64,000 nucleotides of DNA from JAKCDU01 sp035551615 (lineage in GTDB: Bacteria > Actinomycetota > Acidimicrobiia > Acidimicrobiales > Palsa-688): positions 1 through 64,000 of the forward strand of contig DASZNC010000059.1 of NCBI GenBank assembly GCA_035551615.1, given 5' to 3'. A program made the translations under genes and the position numbers. Of the stretch, positions 33,244 to 42,244 are shown in pieces (within the stretch, counting starts at the first letter, position 1; each line of letters starts with the position of its first letter). A model generated the notes under the pieces. The model did not search any database, was not told the origin of the DNA, and saw only the letters and a program-made list of their open reading frames with translations.

Positions 33244-34626
33244 ATGACCCTACGACCCCGCACCCCCACCGCCGCCGCCGCCGCCGTCGCCGTACTGGCC
33301 GCCGCCGGTGCCGCCGGCCTGGGCACCCACCCGGCCGTCGCCCAGGAGGTCCACAGCACGACCACCCCGGCGCACGTGGCGGCCAGCACCTCGCAGGCCT
33401 ACAGCCTGCTCACGCGCGACGGCCGCCTGGTGGGCTTCGGTGGCGCCTTCTCCGGGACGGTAGCTGCGCCCAGTTCCCCGGTGGTGGGCGTGGCGTCCAC
33501 CCCCGATGGCCACGGCGCTTACGCAGCCGAGGCCGACGGGGCGGTGATCGCCCTGGGCGACGCCGTCTACCGCGGCTCCATGGCCGGCACCCGCCTGGCC
33601 CAACCGATCGTCGGCATCGCCATCGACCCGGCCACGGGTGGGTACTGGCTGGTGGCGTCCGACGGCGGCATCTTCTCCTTCGGCGACGCCCCCTTCTACG
33701 GCTCCACCGGCGGCATCCACCTGTCCGAACCGGTGGTCGGCATCTCGGCCATGCCCGACGGGGGCGGCTACCGCATGGTCGCCACCGACGGCGGCGTCTT
33801 CTCCTTCGGCGACGCCCGCTTCTACGGTTCGACCGGGGGCGTGCACCTCAGCCAGCCGGTGGTCGGCATGGCCACCACGTCGTCCGGCAACGGCTACTGG
33901 CTGGTCGCATCCGATGGTGGCCTGTTCAACTACGGCGACGCCCATTTCTACGGTTCCACCGGCAACGTCCACCTGGTGAAGCCGGTCATCGCCATCAGCC
34001 CGACGACCAACGGGCACGGTTACTGGATGGTTGCGTCCGACGGTGGCATCTTCACCTTCGGCAACGCCGCCTACTACGGCTCCGGTTCCGGCCTCGGCAC
34101 GGAGGTGGTCGGGATGGCGACCGGCGCCACCGGCAACTACGACGATCCCCTCCGGGCCGTCGCCGGCCTCACGCCGGAGCGGGTCGACGAGGGCGTGGAC
34201 TATGCCGGCTCCGGGCCCATATATGCGCTGGGCGACGGGGTGGTCACGTCGACGGCCGGCTCGTGGCCGGACGGCAACTACATCTCCTACCGGCTGACCG
34301 ACGGCCCGGCCGCCGGGAAGATGGTCTACGTCGCCGAGAATGTCACCCCGACGGTCACCGTCGGCCAGGTGGTCAACGTCAACACGGTGGTCGGGATCCT
34401 CCATGACTCGTACCCGGACATGGAGATCGGTTGGTCCGCCGACTCCTACGGCGACACCATGGCGGCTGTCTCCGGCCAGTGGACGTCGGCCAACGACAGC
34501 GATTCCGACCCGACGGCCTACGGTGCCAACTTCGATCAGCTGTTGATGTCGCTCGGCGCGCCGTCGGGGATCATGGAGCACCCGACGCCGCACGGCACGC
34601 TGGCCGCCGGCTGGCCCACCTGGTAG
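33244..34626 (+). CDS. Secreted WLVASDGGIF-repeat protein with degenerate LytM-like C-terminal domain
   Basis: 460 residues. Signal peptide 1-33 (AAAAVAVLAAAGAAGLG ... AVAQ). Residues ~70-290 hold five ~42-residue repeats (PVVGISAMPDGGGYRMVATD, then GGVFSFGDARFYGS), plus a partial one. Residues ~300-400 resemble an M23/LytM β-sheet domain (DEGVDYAGSGPIYALGDGVV ... VTVGQVVNVNTVVGIL) but lack the HxH/HxxxD zinc ligands, so peptidase activity is unlikely and a binding role is more plausible. It shares the repeat type with the protein at 30296. Confidence 0.82.
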   Translation: MTLRPRTPTAAAAAVAVLAAAGAAGLGTHPAVAQEVHSTTTPAHVAASTSQAYSLLTRDGRLVGFGGAFSGTVAAPSSPVVGVASTPDGHGAYAAEADGAVIALGDAVYRGSMAGTRLAQPIVGIAIDPATGGYWLVASDGGIFSFGDAPFYGSTGGIHLSEPVVGISAMPDGGGYRMVATDGGVFSFGDARFYGSTGGVHLSQPVVGMATTSSGNGYWLVASDGGLFNYGDAHFYGSTGNVHLVKPVIAISPTTNGHGYWMVASDGGIFTFGNAAYYGSGSGLGTEVVGMATGATGNYDDPLRAVAGLTPERVDEGVDYAGSGPIYALGDGVVTSTAGSWPDGNYISYRLTDGPAAGKMVYVAENVTPTVTVGQVVNVNTVVGILHDSYPDMEIGWSADSYGDTMAAVSGQWTSANDSDSDPTAYGANFDQLLMSLGAPSGIMEHPTPHGTLAAGWPTW

Positions 34627-34630
34627 CCGG

Positions 34631-35281
34631 TCACCCCCAGGGGGCGAGCGACCAGTGCGCCGGTCGTTCCCCCCGCCCGGCGAGCCAGGCCAGAACCGCG
34701 GCCTGTTCGGCCGCGCCGGTTCGGGCCGCAGCCGTGGCCAGGAGGAGGGGCAGGTCCCGCGCCACGTAGGCGGCCGGCCAATCCGACGGCTCATAGCCCA
34801 GACCCATGTCGACGTGGTGCATCTCGACCTCCCGCAGCCGCCGCCACGGGCTCTCGGTGATGGTCCAGTGGTCGTTACCGAGGAGCTCACGATGGGGCCA
34901 GCCGGCGTCCTGATGGCGCCGCCAGACGTCTTCCAACCGCTGCTGGGCCGTCGTCAGATCGGCGGCCATCTCGGCCGCCGGCCGCCCGGCGCCCGACTCG
35001 ATGTCGCGGTTGCGTTCCTCGTCGCCGCCGGGATAGCGGGCCAGATCCCGGCCCTCGAGCGCCCCCTCCAGCCGGCGGACGTGGCCGTCGGCGTTGCGGG
35101 CCAGGTGGGTGACGACGTGGCCGACCGTCCACCCGGGCAACCGGCTCGGCCGGCGGGCAGTGGCATCGTCGATCCGGTCGACGGCGCCCGCCAGCCGGGC
35201 GTGGGCGGCGACGGCCAGTTCGACGCCGGCGCCCGCACCATCCTGTTCGTCGGTCATCTGCGGCAACGGCTCGGTCGTCAC
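34631..35281 (-). CDS. Maleylpyruvate isomerase-family (DinB-like, MDMPI) protein
   Basis: 216 residues from the GTG at 35281. DinB/MDMPI four-helix fold with LPGWTVGHVVTHLARNADGH (metal His), an acidic Glu/Asp region and the second motif RRLREVEMHHVDMGLGY (metal His pair). The family includes mycothiol-dependent maleylpyruvate isomerase and many mycothiol-dependent S-transferases. Mycothiol use would suit an actinobacterium. The actual substrate is unknown. Confidence 0.85.
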   Translation of the reverse strand: MTTEPLPQMTDEQDGAGAGVELAVAAHARLAGAVDRIDDATARRPSRLPGWTVGHVVTHLARNADGHVRRLEGALEGRDLARYPGGDEERNRDIESGAGRPAAEMAADLTTAQQRLEDVWRRHQDAGWPHRELLGNDHWTITESPWRRLREVEMHHVDMGLGYEPSDWPAAYVARDLPLLLATAAARTGAAEQAAVLAWLAGRGERPAHWSLAPWG

Positions 35282-35375
35282 GTCACCCTCCTCGAGTGCG
35301 GCCGGAGCTTACCCGTGACCGTAGGCCGCGGCGATGGTACGGTTCGACCGGAATGATCCGTTTTGGGGCGGGTTC

Positions 35376-35561
35376 ATGAAGCGTCGGGTGCTGTTCGGAA
35401 TAGTTGCGGTGACAGGAGCACTGTCGGCTCTCGCGCTGGCCCCGGCGGCCCACGCCACGTCGGTCCCGCCCGCCTGCGTGGTCGTCCACGGGCCGAACGG
35501 GTTGTCGCTGCAGGTCGGCTACTCCCCTACCGGGCCGTCCGGTTGTGGTCAGGTCCCCTGA
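35376..35561 (+). CDS. Small secreted two-cysteine peptide
   Basis: 61 residues from the ATG at 35376; an in-frame ATG upstream would ruin the signal peptide. Signal peptide MKRRVLFGIVAVTGALSALA ... AHAT, probable cleavage after AHA, leaving a mature peptide of ~35 residues with Cys at either end of CVVVHGPNGLSLQVGYSPTG. The cysteines could form one disulfide. No family is recognised. It lies between the MDMPI gene (divergent) and dinB. Confidence 0.65.
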   Translation: MKRRVLFGIVAVTGALSALALAPAAHATSVPPACVVVHGPNGLSLQVGYSPTGPSGCGQVP

Positions 35562-35567
35562 CCTTTC

Positions 35568-35583
35568 TCGAACATACGTTCGC
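35568..35583. promoter_or_regulatory. LexA (SOS) box of dinB
   Basis: TCGAACATACGTTCGC matches the actinobacterial/Bacillus-type SOS box CGAACNNNNGTTCG perfectly in both half-sites. It lies 22 bp before the dinB GTG start and covers the expected -35 region of a promoter whose -10 is TAGTCT at 35594-35599. Confidence 0.9.
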
Positions 35584-35605
35584 TCACCCGCGGTAGTCTG
35601 GCGGT

Positions 35606-36811
35606 GTGAGGGCCACGATCCTGCACGCCGATCTGGATGCGTTCTACGCGTCGGTCGAGCAGATGCTGGACCCGGCCCTGCGGGACCGGCCGATCGCCGT
35701 CGGCGGTGGTGTCGTCCTGGCCGCGTCGTACGAGGCCCGGCAGTTCGGTGTGCAGGCCGGGATGCCTGCCTGGCGGGCCCGGAGCCTGTGCCCGGACATC
35801 CGGTTCGTGGGGGGCCACTACCGCCAGTACCAGCGGCTGGGCGACCAGGTGGTCGACGTCTTCTTCGACTTCACCCCGACCGTGGAGCGGATCTCGATCG
35901 ATGAGGCCTTTCTCGATGTCTCCGGGGCGGCCCGGTTGTTCGGAACGCCGACCGAGATAGCCACCGCCGTCCGGCAGCGGGTACTGGCCGAGATCGGCCT
36001 GCCCCTGTCGGTCGGGGTGGCCCGCACCAAGCACCTGGCCAAAGTGGCCTCGCAGGTGGCCAAACCGAATGGTCTGGTGGTGGTCGAGCCGGAACGGGAA
36101 CGGGAGTTCCTCGACCCGCTGCCGGTCGGGCTGATCTGGGGGGTGGGCCCGGCCACCGAGGCCCGATTGCACCAATCCGGGATCCGCACCATCGGCCAGC
36201 TGGCCGCCACCGACAGCCCGATGCTGACCCACCTGCTGGGCTCGGTCAACGGGGCCAAGCTGGCCGCGCTGTCGGCCAACGTCGATCCGCGACCGGTCGA
36301 GGCCCCTCGGCGGGCCAGGTCGATGGGCGCCCAGGCCGCCCTCGGCCGGGAACGGGTGACCCGTCCGCTGATCCGCCGGACCCTCGGCTACCTGGCCGAC
36401 CGGGTCGCCGGCCGGCTGCGCCACGCCGGAGTGGCCGGCCGGACCGTCACGGTCCGGGTCCGCTTCCTACGCCTCCGGTCGGTCACCAGGTCGGTCACGC
36501 TCGAGGTCCCGTTGTCGGCCACCCTGACCCTGACCGAGATCGCCGTGGAGCTGGCCGAGCAGGCCTGCGCCGACCATCCGGCGGAGCAGGAGATCACGCT
36601 TCTGGCCGTGAGTGTGTCGAACCTGCGGGCGCAGCACTCGGTGCAACTGTCGCTCGCCGGCCGCGACCTGCACGCGTCGAGGTGGGGGGTGGACCGGTCG
36701 GTGGACGCCGTCCGGGACAAGTTCGGGCGGACCGCGGTGGGCTACGCCGGAGTGGTGCTGTCCGGCGCCGACCGGGTCCCCGAGGAGTTCCGCGAGCTGG
36801 CCGAGCACTGA
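35606..36811 (+). CDS. dinB: DNA polymerase IV (Y-family)
   Basis: 401 residues from the GTG at 35606. Y-family palm motifs: ILHADLDAFYASVE (catalytic Asp), the RISIDEAFLDVSG active-site Asp-Glu, steric region AASYEARQFGVQAGMP, helix-hairpin-helix GVGPATEARLHQSGIRTIGQ, and a little-finger domain (SVTRSVTLEVPLS ...). All catalytic carboxylates are present, so it should be an active error-prone translesion polymerase. Preceded by a perfect LexA box and a -10 7 nt before the start, so DNA-damage induction and a leaderless transcript are expected. Confidence 0.95.
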   Translation: MRATILHADLDAFYASVEQMLDPALRDRPIAVGGGVVLAASYEARQFGVQAGMPAWRARSLCPDIRFVGGHYRQYQRLGDQVVDVFFDFTPTVERISIDEAFLDVSGAARLFGTPTEIATAVRQRVLAEIGLPLSVGVARTKHLAKVASQVAKPNGLVVVEPEREREFLDPLPVGLIWGVGPATEARLHQSGIRTIGQLAATDSPMLTHLLGSVNGAKLAALSANVDPRPVEAPRRARSMGAQAALGRERVTRPLIRRTLGYLADRVAGRLRHAGVAGRTVTVRVRFLRLRSVTRSVTLEVPLSATLTLTEIAVELAEQACADHPAEQEITLLAVSVSNLRAQHSVQLSLAGRDLHASRWGVDRSVDAVRDKFGRTAVGYAGVVLSGADRVPEEFRELAEH

Positions 36812-36835
36812 CCAGACTCCACCCGGCGGTACCGG

Positions 36836-37277
36836 GTGGCGATTCGCATCCTGCTCGGAGGACGTGGTCAAAGGACCACGCTCTCGCTCGCCGCCCGCCA
36901 CGCGGACGCCTGCAACCTGTTCGGCGATGCTGTGACCATCCGGACGAAGGTGGCGGCGCTGCCCTCACACTGCGAGCGGCACGGTCGTGAACCGGCCGCC
37001 GTCGAGGTGACCCATCTGTCCACGGCCGTCGCCGCCGCCACCCGGCGGGAACCGGCCGCCGACGTGGCCCGGTTGTCGGGCGATCCGGTTGTCGGGCGGG
37101 CCGGTGCCGCCTGAGCAGGCGGCCGAACGACTCAGCGCCGGAACCGTGGACGATCACATCGGCCGGTATCTGGCGCTGGCCGACGCCGGAGTGGAGACGG
37201 CCATCGTGGCCCTGCCGGATGGCTGGACGCCGGGCGCTCTCGAGACCTTCGCCCGGGTGATCGCCGCCTTCGACTGA
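36836..37277 (+). pseudogene. Truncated, frameshifted LLM-class F420 oxidoreductase
   Basis: Only the C-terminal ~145 residues of a luciferase-like oxidoreductase remain (ILLGGRGQRTTLSLAARHAD, then HADACNLFGDA). The frame ends early after LSGDPVVGRAGAA and resumes in another frame as GPVPPEQAAERLSAGTVDDH. The break coincides with a 16-bp direct duplication (CCGGTTGTCGGGCG plus two bases at 37069-37084 and 37085-37100). Deleting one copy restores the expected DVARLSGGPVPPEQAAE reading. The first ~150-200 residues of the family are absent. It directly abuts dinB. Confidence 0.85.
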
Positions 37278-37287
37278 CGCCACGGCG

Positions 37288-40200
37288 TCAGAACCGCTGG
37301 AGCTCGGCCGCTCTCCGGGCGACGGCCGCATATCCGCATTCCTCGCTGATGCTGAGCGCCCGGGCCAGGTGCTTCTCGGCCAGCACCATGTCGTCGGGCC
37401 CACCGCGCTTCAGGAGCATGGCCGACCATTCCACCAGCGTGCGGGCTTCGAAGAACCGGGCTCCGATGCGCTGGCACTGTTCCTCCGATTCGGCGAAGCG
37501 CCGGTCGGACTCGGCGACGTCGCCGAGCAGCGCCCCGAGAGACGCGATGTAGTGCAGCAGCGGCCCGGTGCAGGTGTTGCCGTCGAGGCCGATCTGCCCG
37601 GCCCACGGCCGCACCATGTCGTACAGCGGTTCGGCCGCCCGGCGATCGCCCAGCCGGATGGCCGTCTCGGCGAAGCACAGGACCCCGGTGAGGAATCCGG
37701 GGTCGGGTTTCAACAGGGTGAAGCGGGTGGCCGTCCCCTCGTCGAGGTAGCGGGCGGCCCGGTCGACGTCACCGGAGTCCGAGGCCAGCATGGCCACCCC
37801 GCCCTTGAGGGCGGGCACGCCGGGCAGTCCGTCGGCCATGGCCTCGGCCAGAGCCAGATCGAACTGGCGGCCCGACTGCCAGAACACGTTCATCATGCTC
37901 AGTTGGAAGAAGTTGAGCGCTTCCGGCTGCGAGCTCTCCTCACCGAACTTGAACGCCTCGACCGATATGGCCTCGGCCTCCATGTAGTTGCCGGCGAGGA
38001 AATGGCGGGTGGCGTTCGAGAAACCGGCGACCCACCGGTGCAACGGCTGCGCCAGGCGCTCGGCCAGCTCCAACTCGTTGTGCAGGCACCGGTCGGCGTC
38101 GTCGATCAGGCCGGCCTGGAGGAGGTTGATGTGGTGGCGGTGCTCGGCCCAGAACCGGGTACCGAGGTCCCCCACCTGCTGGGCCAGCTCTATGGACTCG
38201 GCCGACATGGCCAGGCGCTCGTGCAGGGTGTCGGGGTTCCAGAGGGCGTGGAAGACCAGGTTGTGCACCCGGTAGAGCAGTGCCGGATCACCGACAGCCC
38301 GGGCCAGCGACAGCGATTCGTCGACCATGGCCCGACGCCGCGGGTAGTCGCCGTCGTAAGCCAGCTCGTTGGCCAGCACGGCCAGGAGCTCGCTGCGGGT
38401 GCGCCGGTCGGCCGGATCCACCAGCCGGAGGGCGCCCTCGAGCAACTCCACCTTCTCGTCGTCGACCAGGCCGAAGGCGGTGAACATGCCCCGGTTGCTG
38501 GCCATCACCGCCTGCGCCGAACCGACCGCATCGCCGACCTGGCGGGCCAGGCGGGCGGCCTGGAGCAGCGTCTCCCGGTACTGGCTGGATCCGGCCTGGG
38601 CCTGGGCCACCCCCAGCTTGGTCAGGAGGGTCACACGGGTCGAGGAGTCGTCGCCGGCGATGATGCCGTGCAGCTCGAGCGCCTTCTCGTACCAGCGGGC
38701 CGCCTCGTCAGGCGCCAGCGCCTGGGCCGCTTTGGCCGCCGCCCGCTCGGCGTAGTCCCGGGCCCGCCCGGCATTCACCGTGTACACCGCCCGGCTCCAG
38801 TGGTGGGCCAGCTCGGCCTGGCGCGAGCCCGCGTCCGGTGCCTGCTCCAGAGCCATGGCGACCTGCTGGTGCAACCGGGCCCGCCGGGTGGCGCCCGCAC
38901 CCTGCAGCAGCGTGTGGGCGACCAGGGCGTGGGAGAAGGCGTAGGTCCCCAGGCGATCGGGTACCTCGCGCAGCAACGAGGCGGCCCGCGCCCGTTCCAG
39001 CACCTGCAGCACCTCGTTCGGGGCCTGGCGCGACGCCGACTCGAGCGTCTCCAGCTCGAACTGGTTGCCGATCACAGCGGCGACGGTCAGCACATCGGAG
39101 GCGCCCGGCCCCAGGCGGTTGATGCGGGCGCCGATCACCTCGCGGATGCTTTCGGGCAGCTCCAATGAGCCGTCCGCGGCCGACAGGCTGGGCGCCGGGC
39201 CCACCAACGGGACCAGGCGGCCGGTCTCGGCCAGATGGTCGAGGAGCTCGCACAGGTAGAACGGGTTGCCGGCGGTCTCGTCGGCCAGCTGGCGGGCGAC
39301 GGCGTCGCTCTGGACTCCGTCCAGGTTGCCCCCGGCCCGTTCCGACACCAGCTCCCGCACGTCTCCGGTGGCCAGACCGGTGAGCGGTAGTCGGGTGACG
39401 CCCTCCAGCCGGCGCAGAGCGGCCAGTGTCTCGTGGAGCGGGTGGCCGGGCGAGACCTCCGAGTCGCGGAACGTGACCAGCACCACCATACGGGCGCCGA
39501 CGGCATTGGCCGCCAGGTGGCGCAGGAAGGTCAACGTGCCGGCGTCAGCCCAGTGCAGATCCTCGAGCAGCAGCACGACCGGGCTGTCCTCACCGAGGCT
39601 GGCCAGTAGGTCGGCGGCGGCGGCGAAACCCAGGTACCTCTCGGTCTCCGGCTCGGCGCCGTGGGCCGGACCGGGCACGTCGACCCGCCCGGTCAGGGCC
39701 GGCACCAGATGGGCGGCGGCGGCGCCGTGGCGGGCCACGTGGGCGGCCAGGACGTGAGCCGGGGCATGACGGACCAGATGGTCGAGCGCCCCCGACACCG
39801 GTGCGTACGGCATCGTCAGTTCCTCGTCGCAGTAACCGACCCCGACGCTCGCCCCCCCGGCGTGCCAGTTGCGGACGGCCTGCACCGAGATCGAGGTCTT
39901 GCCCATGCCCGGCTCGGCGTGGATCAGCACCACCCGGCGACCGCCACCGTTGGCCACCTCCCGGTAGACACCGTCGAGGAGCGACAGTTCCTCCTGGCGG
40001 CCGACAAAAATGCGCGACGACGCCAGGCGCGGGGGCAGGGGCGTCCGCGACTCGTCGGGCGGCTCCCAGGCGACCTCGACCACCTCGACCGGGTCGGGCA
40101 TCCCCTTCAGGGTGATGTCACCGGCCGTCCGGAAGGGCCGACCGGCCAGCCCGCGCGACGTGACCCGGACGATGTCGGCGGCCAGGGTCTGGCCGCCGGA

Positions 40201-40581
40201 GGCAGCCGCACACAGCCGGGACGCCTCCGCCACCGGGGCGCCGAAGCAATCGCCGTCCTCGAAGCTCACATCCCCGCCCGAGATACCGACCCGGACCGAC
40301 AGGGGACCCATGGCCAGTCGCTGGTTCTGGCGGTGCACCGCCTGCTGGATGGCGATGGACGCGGTCACCGCGTCCGAGGCCGAGTCGAACGTGGCCATGA
40401 AGCCGTCACCCAGTCGCTTGACGACGGTGCCCCGGTGGACGCCGATGACGTCGCTCAAGAGGCTGTCGTGCTGCTTACGGAGCACCTCGGCTTCGGCCGG
40501 GCCCAGTCGCGCGGCCGTCTCTACCGATCCCACCAGATCGGTGAAGAGCACCGTCGCTGTTCTGGTCGGCAATCCCCGCAC
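37288..40581 (-). CDS. Class III cyclase-domain / AAA / TPR regulator
   Basis: 1097 residues. Residues 1-170: class III nucleotidyl cyclase homology domain with metal-binding Asp15 (LFTDLVGSV) and Asp59 (KRLGDGFMATF). Where typical cyclases have a transition-state Asn, there is Glu119 (APVAEASRLC), while Arg122 is kept. Residues ~190-500: AAA_16/STAND ATPase (HAEPGMGKTS, Lys228; LLLLEDLHWAD). Residues ~560-1097: helical TPR-like repeats. These CHD-AAA-TPR proteins are abundant in actinobacteria. Whether they make cAMP is generally untested. No DNA-binding domain is visible at the C-terminus. Confidence 0.88.
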   Translation of the reverse strand: MRGLPTRTATVLFTDLVGSVETAARLGPAEAEVLRKQHDSLLSDVIGVHRGTVVKRLGDGFMATFDSASDAVTASIAIQQAVHRQNQRLAMGPLSVRVGISGGDVSFEDGDCFGAPVAEASRLCAAASGGQTLAADIVRVTSRGLAGRPFRTAGDITLKGMPDPVEVVEVAWEPPDESRTPLPPRLASSRIFVGRQEELSLLDGVYREVANGGGRRVVLIHAEPGMGKTSISVQAVRNWHAGGASVGVGYCDEELTMPYAPVSGALDHLVRHAPAHVLAAHVARHGAAAAHLVPALTGRVDVPGPAHGAEPETERYLGFAAAADLLASLGEDSPVVLLLEDLHWADAGTLTFLRHLAANAVGARMVVLVTFRDSEVSPGHPLHETLAALRRLEGVTRLPLTGLATGDVRELVSERAGGNLDGVQSDAVARQLADETAGNPFYLCELLDHLAETGRLVPLVGPAPSLSAADGSLELPESIREVIGARINRLGPGASDVLTVAAVIGNQFELETLESASRQAPNEVLQVLERARAASLLREVPDRLGTYAFSHALVAHTLLQGAGATRRARLHQQVAMALEQAPDAGSRQAELAHHWSRAVYTVNAGRARDYAERAAAKAAQALAPDEAARWYEKALELHGIIAGDDSSTRVTLLTKLGVAQAQAGSSQYRETLLQAARLARQVGDAVGSAQAVMASNRGMFTAFGLVDDEKVELLEGALRLVDPADRRTRSELLAVLANELAYDGDYPRRRAMVDESLSLARAVGDPALLYRVHNLVFHALWNPDTLHERLAMSAESIELAQQVGDLGTRFWAEHRHHINLLQAGLIDDADRCLHNELELAERLAQPLHRWVAGFSNATRHFLAGNYMEAEAISVEAFKFGEESSQPEALNFFQLSMMNVFWQSGRQFDLALAEAMADGLPGVPALKGGVAMLASDSGDVDRAARYLDEGTATRFTLLKPDPGFLTGVLCFAETAIRLGDRRAAEPLYDMVRPWAGQIGLDGNTCTGPLLHYIASLGALLGDVAESDRRFAESEEQCQRIGARFFEARTLVEWSAMLLKRGGPDDMVLAEKHLARALSISEECGYAAVARRAAELQRF

Positions 40582-40707
40582 TCGTCCTTCCGGCTATTTC
40601 GTCCAGTTTCTCACAATGGTTTTGGGCGGGCGACGTTCGCTGGCAGTCTAAGTGCCTGCACGGGCGGCGGTAACCGGCAGGCGACCGGGACCGACGTAGG
40701 TTGATGC

Positions 40708-41343
40708 ATGAGCAAGCTTCAGATCATCGTCGGCAGCACGCGGGAGACCCGGGCCGCCGACCGGGTCCTGCCGTGGGTGACCCGTCGGGCCGAGGCGCAC
40801 CCCGATTTCGATGTCGAGGTGCTCGACCTGCGGGACTGGCCTCTCCCGATGTTCGCCGAGCATCTCGGCACCATCGGTGACAGAAACGATCCCACCTACT
40901 CCGATCCGATCGTGAAGCGGTGGAATCAGAAGATCAAGGAGGGCGACGCCTTCCTGGTCATCACCCCGGAGTACAACCACAGCGTTCCGGGCGTGTTGAA
41001 GAACGCCATCGACAACGTGTTCGTGTCCTTCGCGCTGCGCAACAAGCCCATCGCCGCCGTCGGCTACAGCGGGGGGTTGGCGGCCGCCATCCGGGCCATC
41101 GAGCATCTGGCCCACATCGCCATCGAGGCCGACATGCACCCCCTGCGCAGCAGTGTGCTCATCCCGTTCGTCCAGACCGCCTTCGACGACGACGGCAGCC
41201 CCAAGGACCCGATGACCGAAACGGCCATGCAGATCGTCCTGGACGACCTGGCGTGGTGGTCGAAGCTGCTCGAGTCGGGACGGGCCGCCGGCGAGCTGCC
41301 GCCGGCCGTGTTCCGGCTCCGGGCCGGATCGCCTAAGACCTGA
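40708..41343 (+). CDS. NADPH-dependent FMN reductase
   Basis: 211 residues. Flavodoxin-like fold with IIVGSTRETRAADRVLPWV (FMN phosphate loop), TPEYNHSVPGVLKNAIDNVF (the conserved PEYN-S-G-LKNAID motif) and VGYSGGLAAA. NAD(P)H:FMN or quinone/azo reductase activity is expected. TAGGTT lies 5 nt before the ATG without a Shine-Dalgarno sequence, so the transcript is probably leaderless. Confidence 0.92.
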   Translation: MSKLQIIVGSTRETRAADRVLPWVTRRAEAHPDFDVEVLDLRDWPLPMFAEHLGTIGDRNDPTYSDPIVKRWNQKIKEGDAFLVITPEYNHSVPGVLKNAIDNVFVSFALRNKPIAAVGYSGGLAAAIRAIEHLAHIAIEADMHPLRSSVLIPFVQTAFDDDGSPKDPMTETAMQIVLDDLAWWSKLLESGRAAGELPPAVFRLRAGSPKT

Positions 41344-41423
41344 CCGGCGGACCGGAGACGGCGACGCCCTCCGGTCGTGACCGGCGGACGGGAGACGGAG
41401 CCGGGTGGACGGCTGACCGGCGG

Positions 41424-42212
41424 TCAGAACGCCGGTGGACGGCTCTTCGGGGCCGGCGGCCGGGGCAGTTGGACACCGTCGAGCACGATGTCGGTCCGCT
41501 CGTTGTAGAACGCGACCAGGCCGGCGATCGGCGCCAGTGCGGCGGTGGGCAGGTCGTAGCTCCAGGCCAGGTCCCGGTGCTCGACCCGCCCGACCCGGAC
41601 CGACCAGTACGAGCCGGTCCGGCCCTTGTACGGACACTCGGTGACGGTGTCGGTCGGCACCATCCGGGAGAAGTCGATATCGGTGCGGTTCAGGTAGTAG
41701 CGGGTCGGGAGGCCGGTTTCGAAGACGAGGACCGGTGACGTGGTCTCGGCCACGACGGCTCCCCCCAGTTTGATCACGACCGAGCGGGTGGACCGGACGG
41801 CATCGACCCGGGAGTACGGGTTGCGCGGATGCACGTAGACGCGCTCGTCCTCCTCGAACCAGGCGTCGAACGCCGACCACCGGAAACGCACCGTCTCCTC
41901 CAGTCGCGGATCGGTGGCCTGTCGGACCACGTGGGCGGCGCCGGAGCGCAGCTCGGAACCGCAACGCAGCCCATGTAGGTGGGCCCACCCGAACGGGCCC
42001 GGCCGGCGCCCGTCCTCGGGGACCAGGGCCCGGCGCTCGACGTCGGAACGGGGGATGTAGAACTGCGGATAGCCGGCCCACTCCCAGACGTAGAAGGCGT
42101 TGACGGAATCGACGACGGCGCGCCGACCGATGAACGCCCGGATGCGCCGGGGCACCGGTTGGACGCGGTCCGGCGGCATCAGCGCCGCTGGGTACCGGAT
42201 CGGTGAGTCCAT
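41424..42212 (-). CDS. DUF427 domain protein
   Basis: 262 residues. The C-terminal half has the DUF427 pattern: RVYVHPRNPYSRVDAVRSTR, ETGLPTRYYLNRTDIDFSRM and CPYKGRTGSYWSV. The N-terminal half (VVDSVNAFYVWEWAGYPQFY ... VPEDGRRPGP) looks like a second, diverged copy. The structure of this family is a compact β-fold. Its biochemical function is unknown to me. Divergent from the downstream acetyltransferase-like gene. Confidence 0.8.
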   Translation of the reverse strand: MDSPIRYPAALMPPDRVQPVPRRIRAFIGRRAVVDSVNAFYVWEWAGYPQFYIPRSDVERRALVPEDGRRPGPFGWAHLHGLRCGSELRSGAAHVVRQATDPRLEETVRFRWSAFDAWFEEDERVYVHPRNPYSRVDAVRSTRSVVIKLGGAVVAETTSPVLVFETGLPTRYYLNRTDIDFSRMVPTDTVTECPYKGRTGSYWSVRVGRVEHRDLAWSYDLPTAALAPIAGLVAFYNERTDIVLDGVQLPRPPAPKSRPPAF

Positions 42213-42244
42213 CGCATCGAGTATGGCGGACGTAGCCTGCGCCG

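Noticed and set aside
32800..36870. Possible repeat shared by ~32804 and ~36841 (TTCGCRTCCTG ... GTCAAAGGA)
   Set aside because: About 13 of 15 bases match, with different spacing to the second block. The later copy is explained by LLM coding sequence, so chance similarity is likelier.
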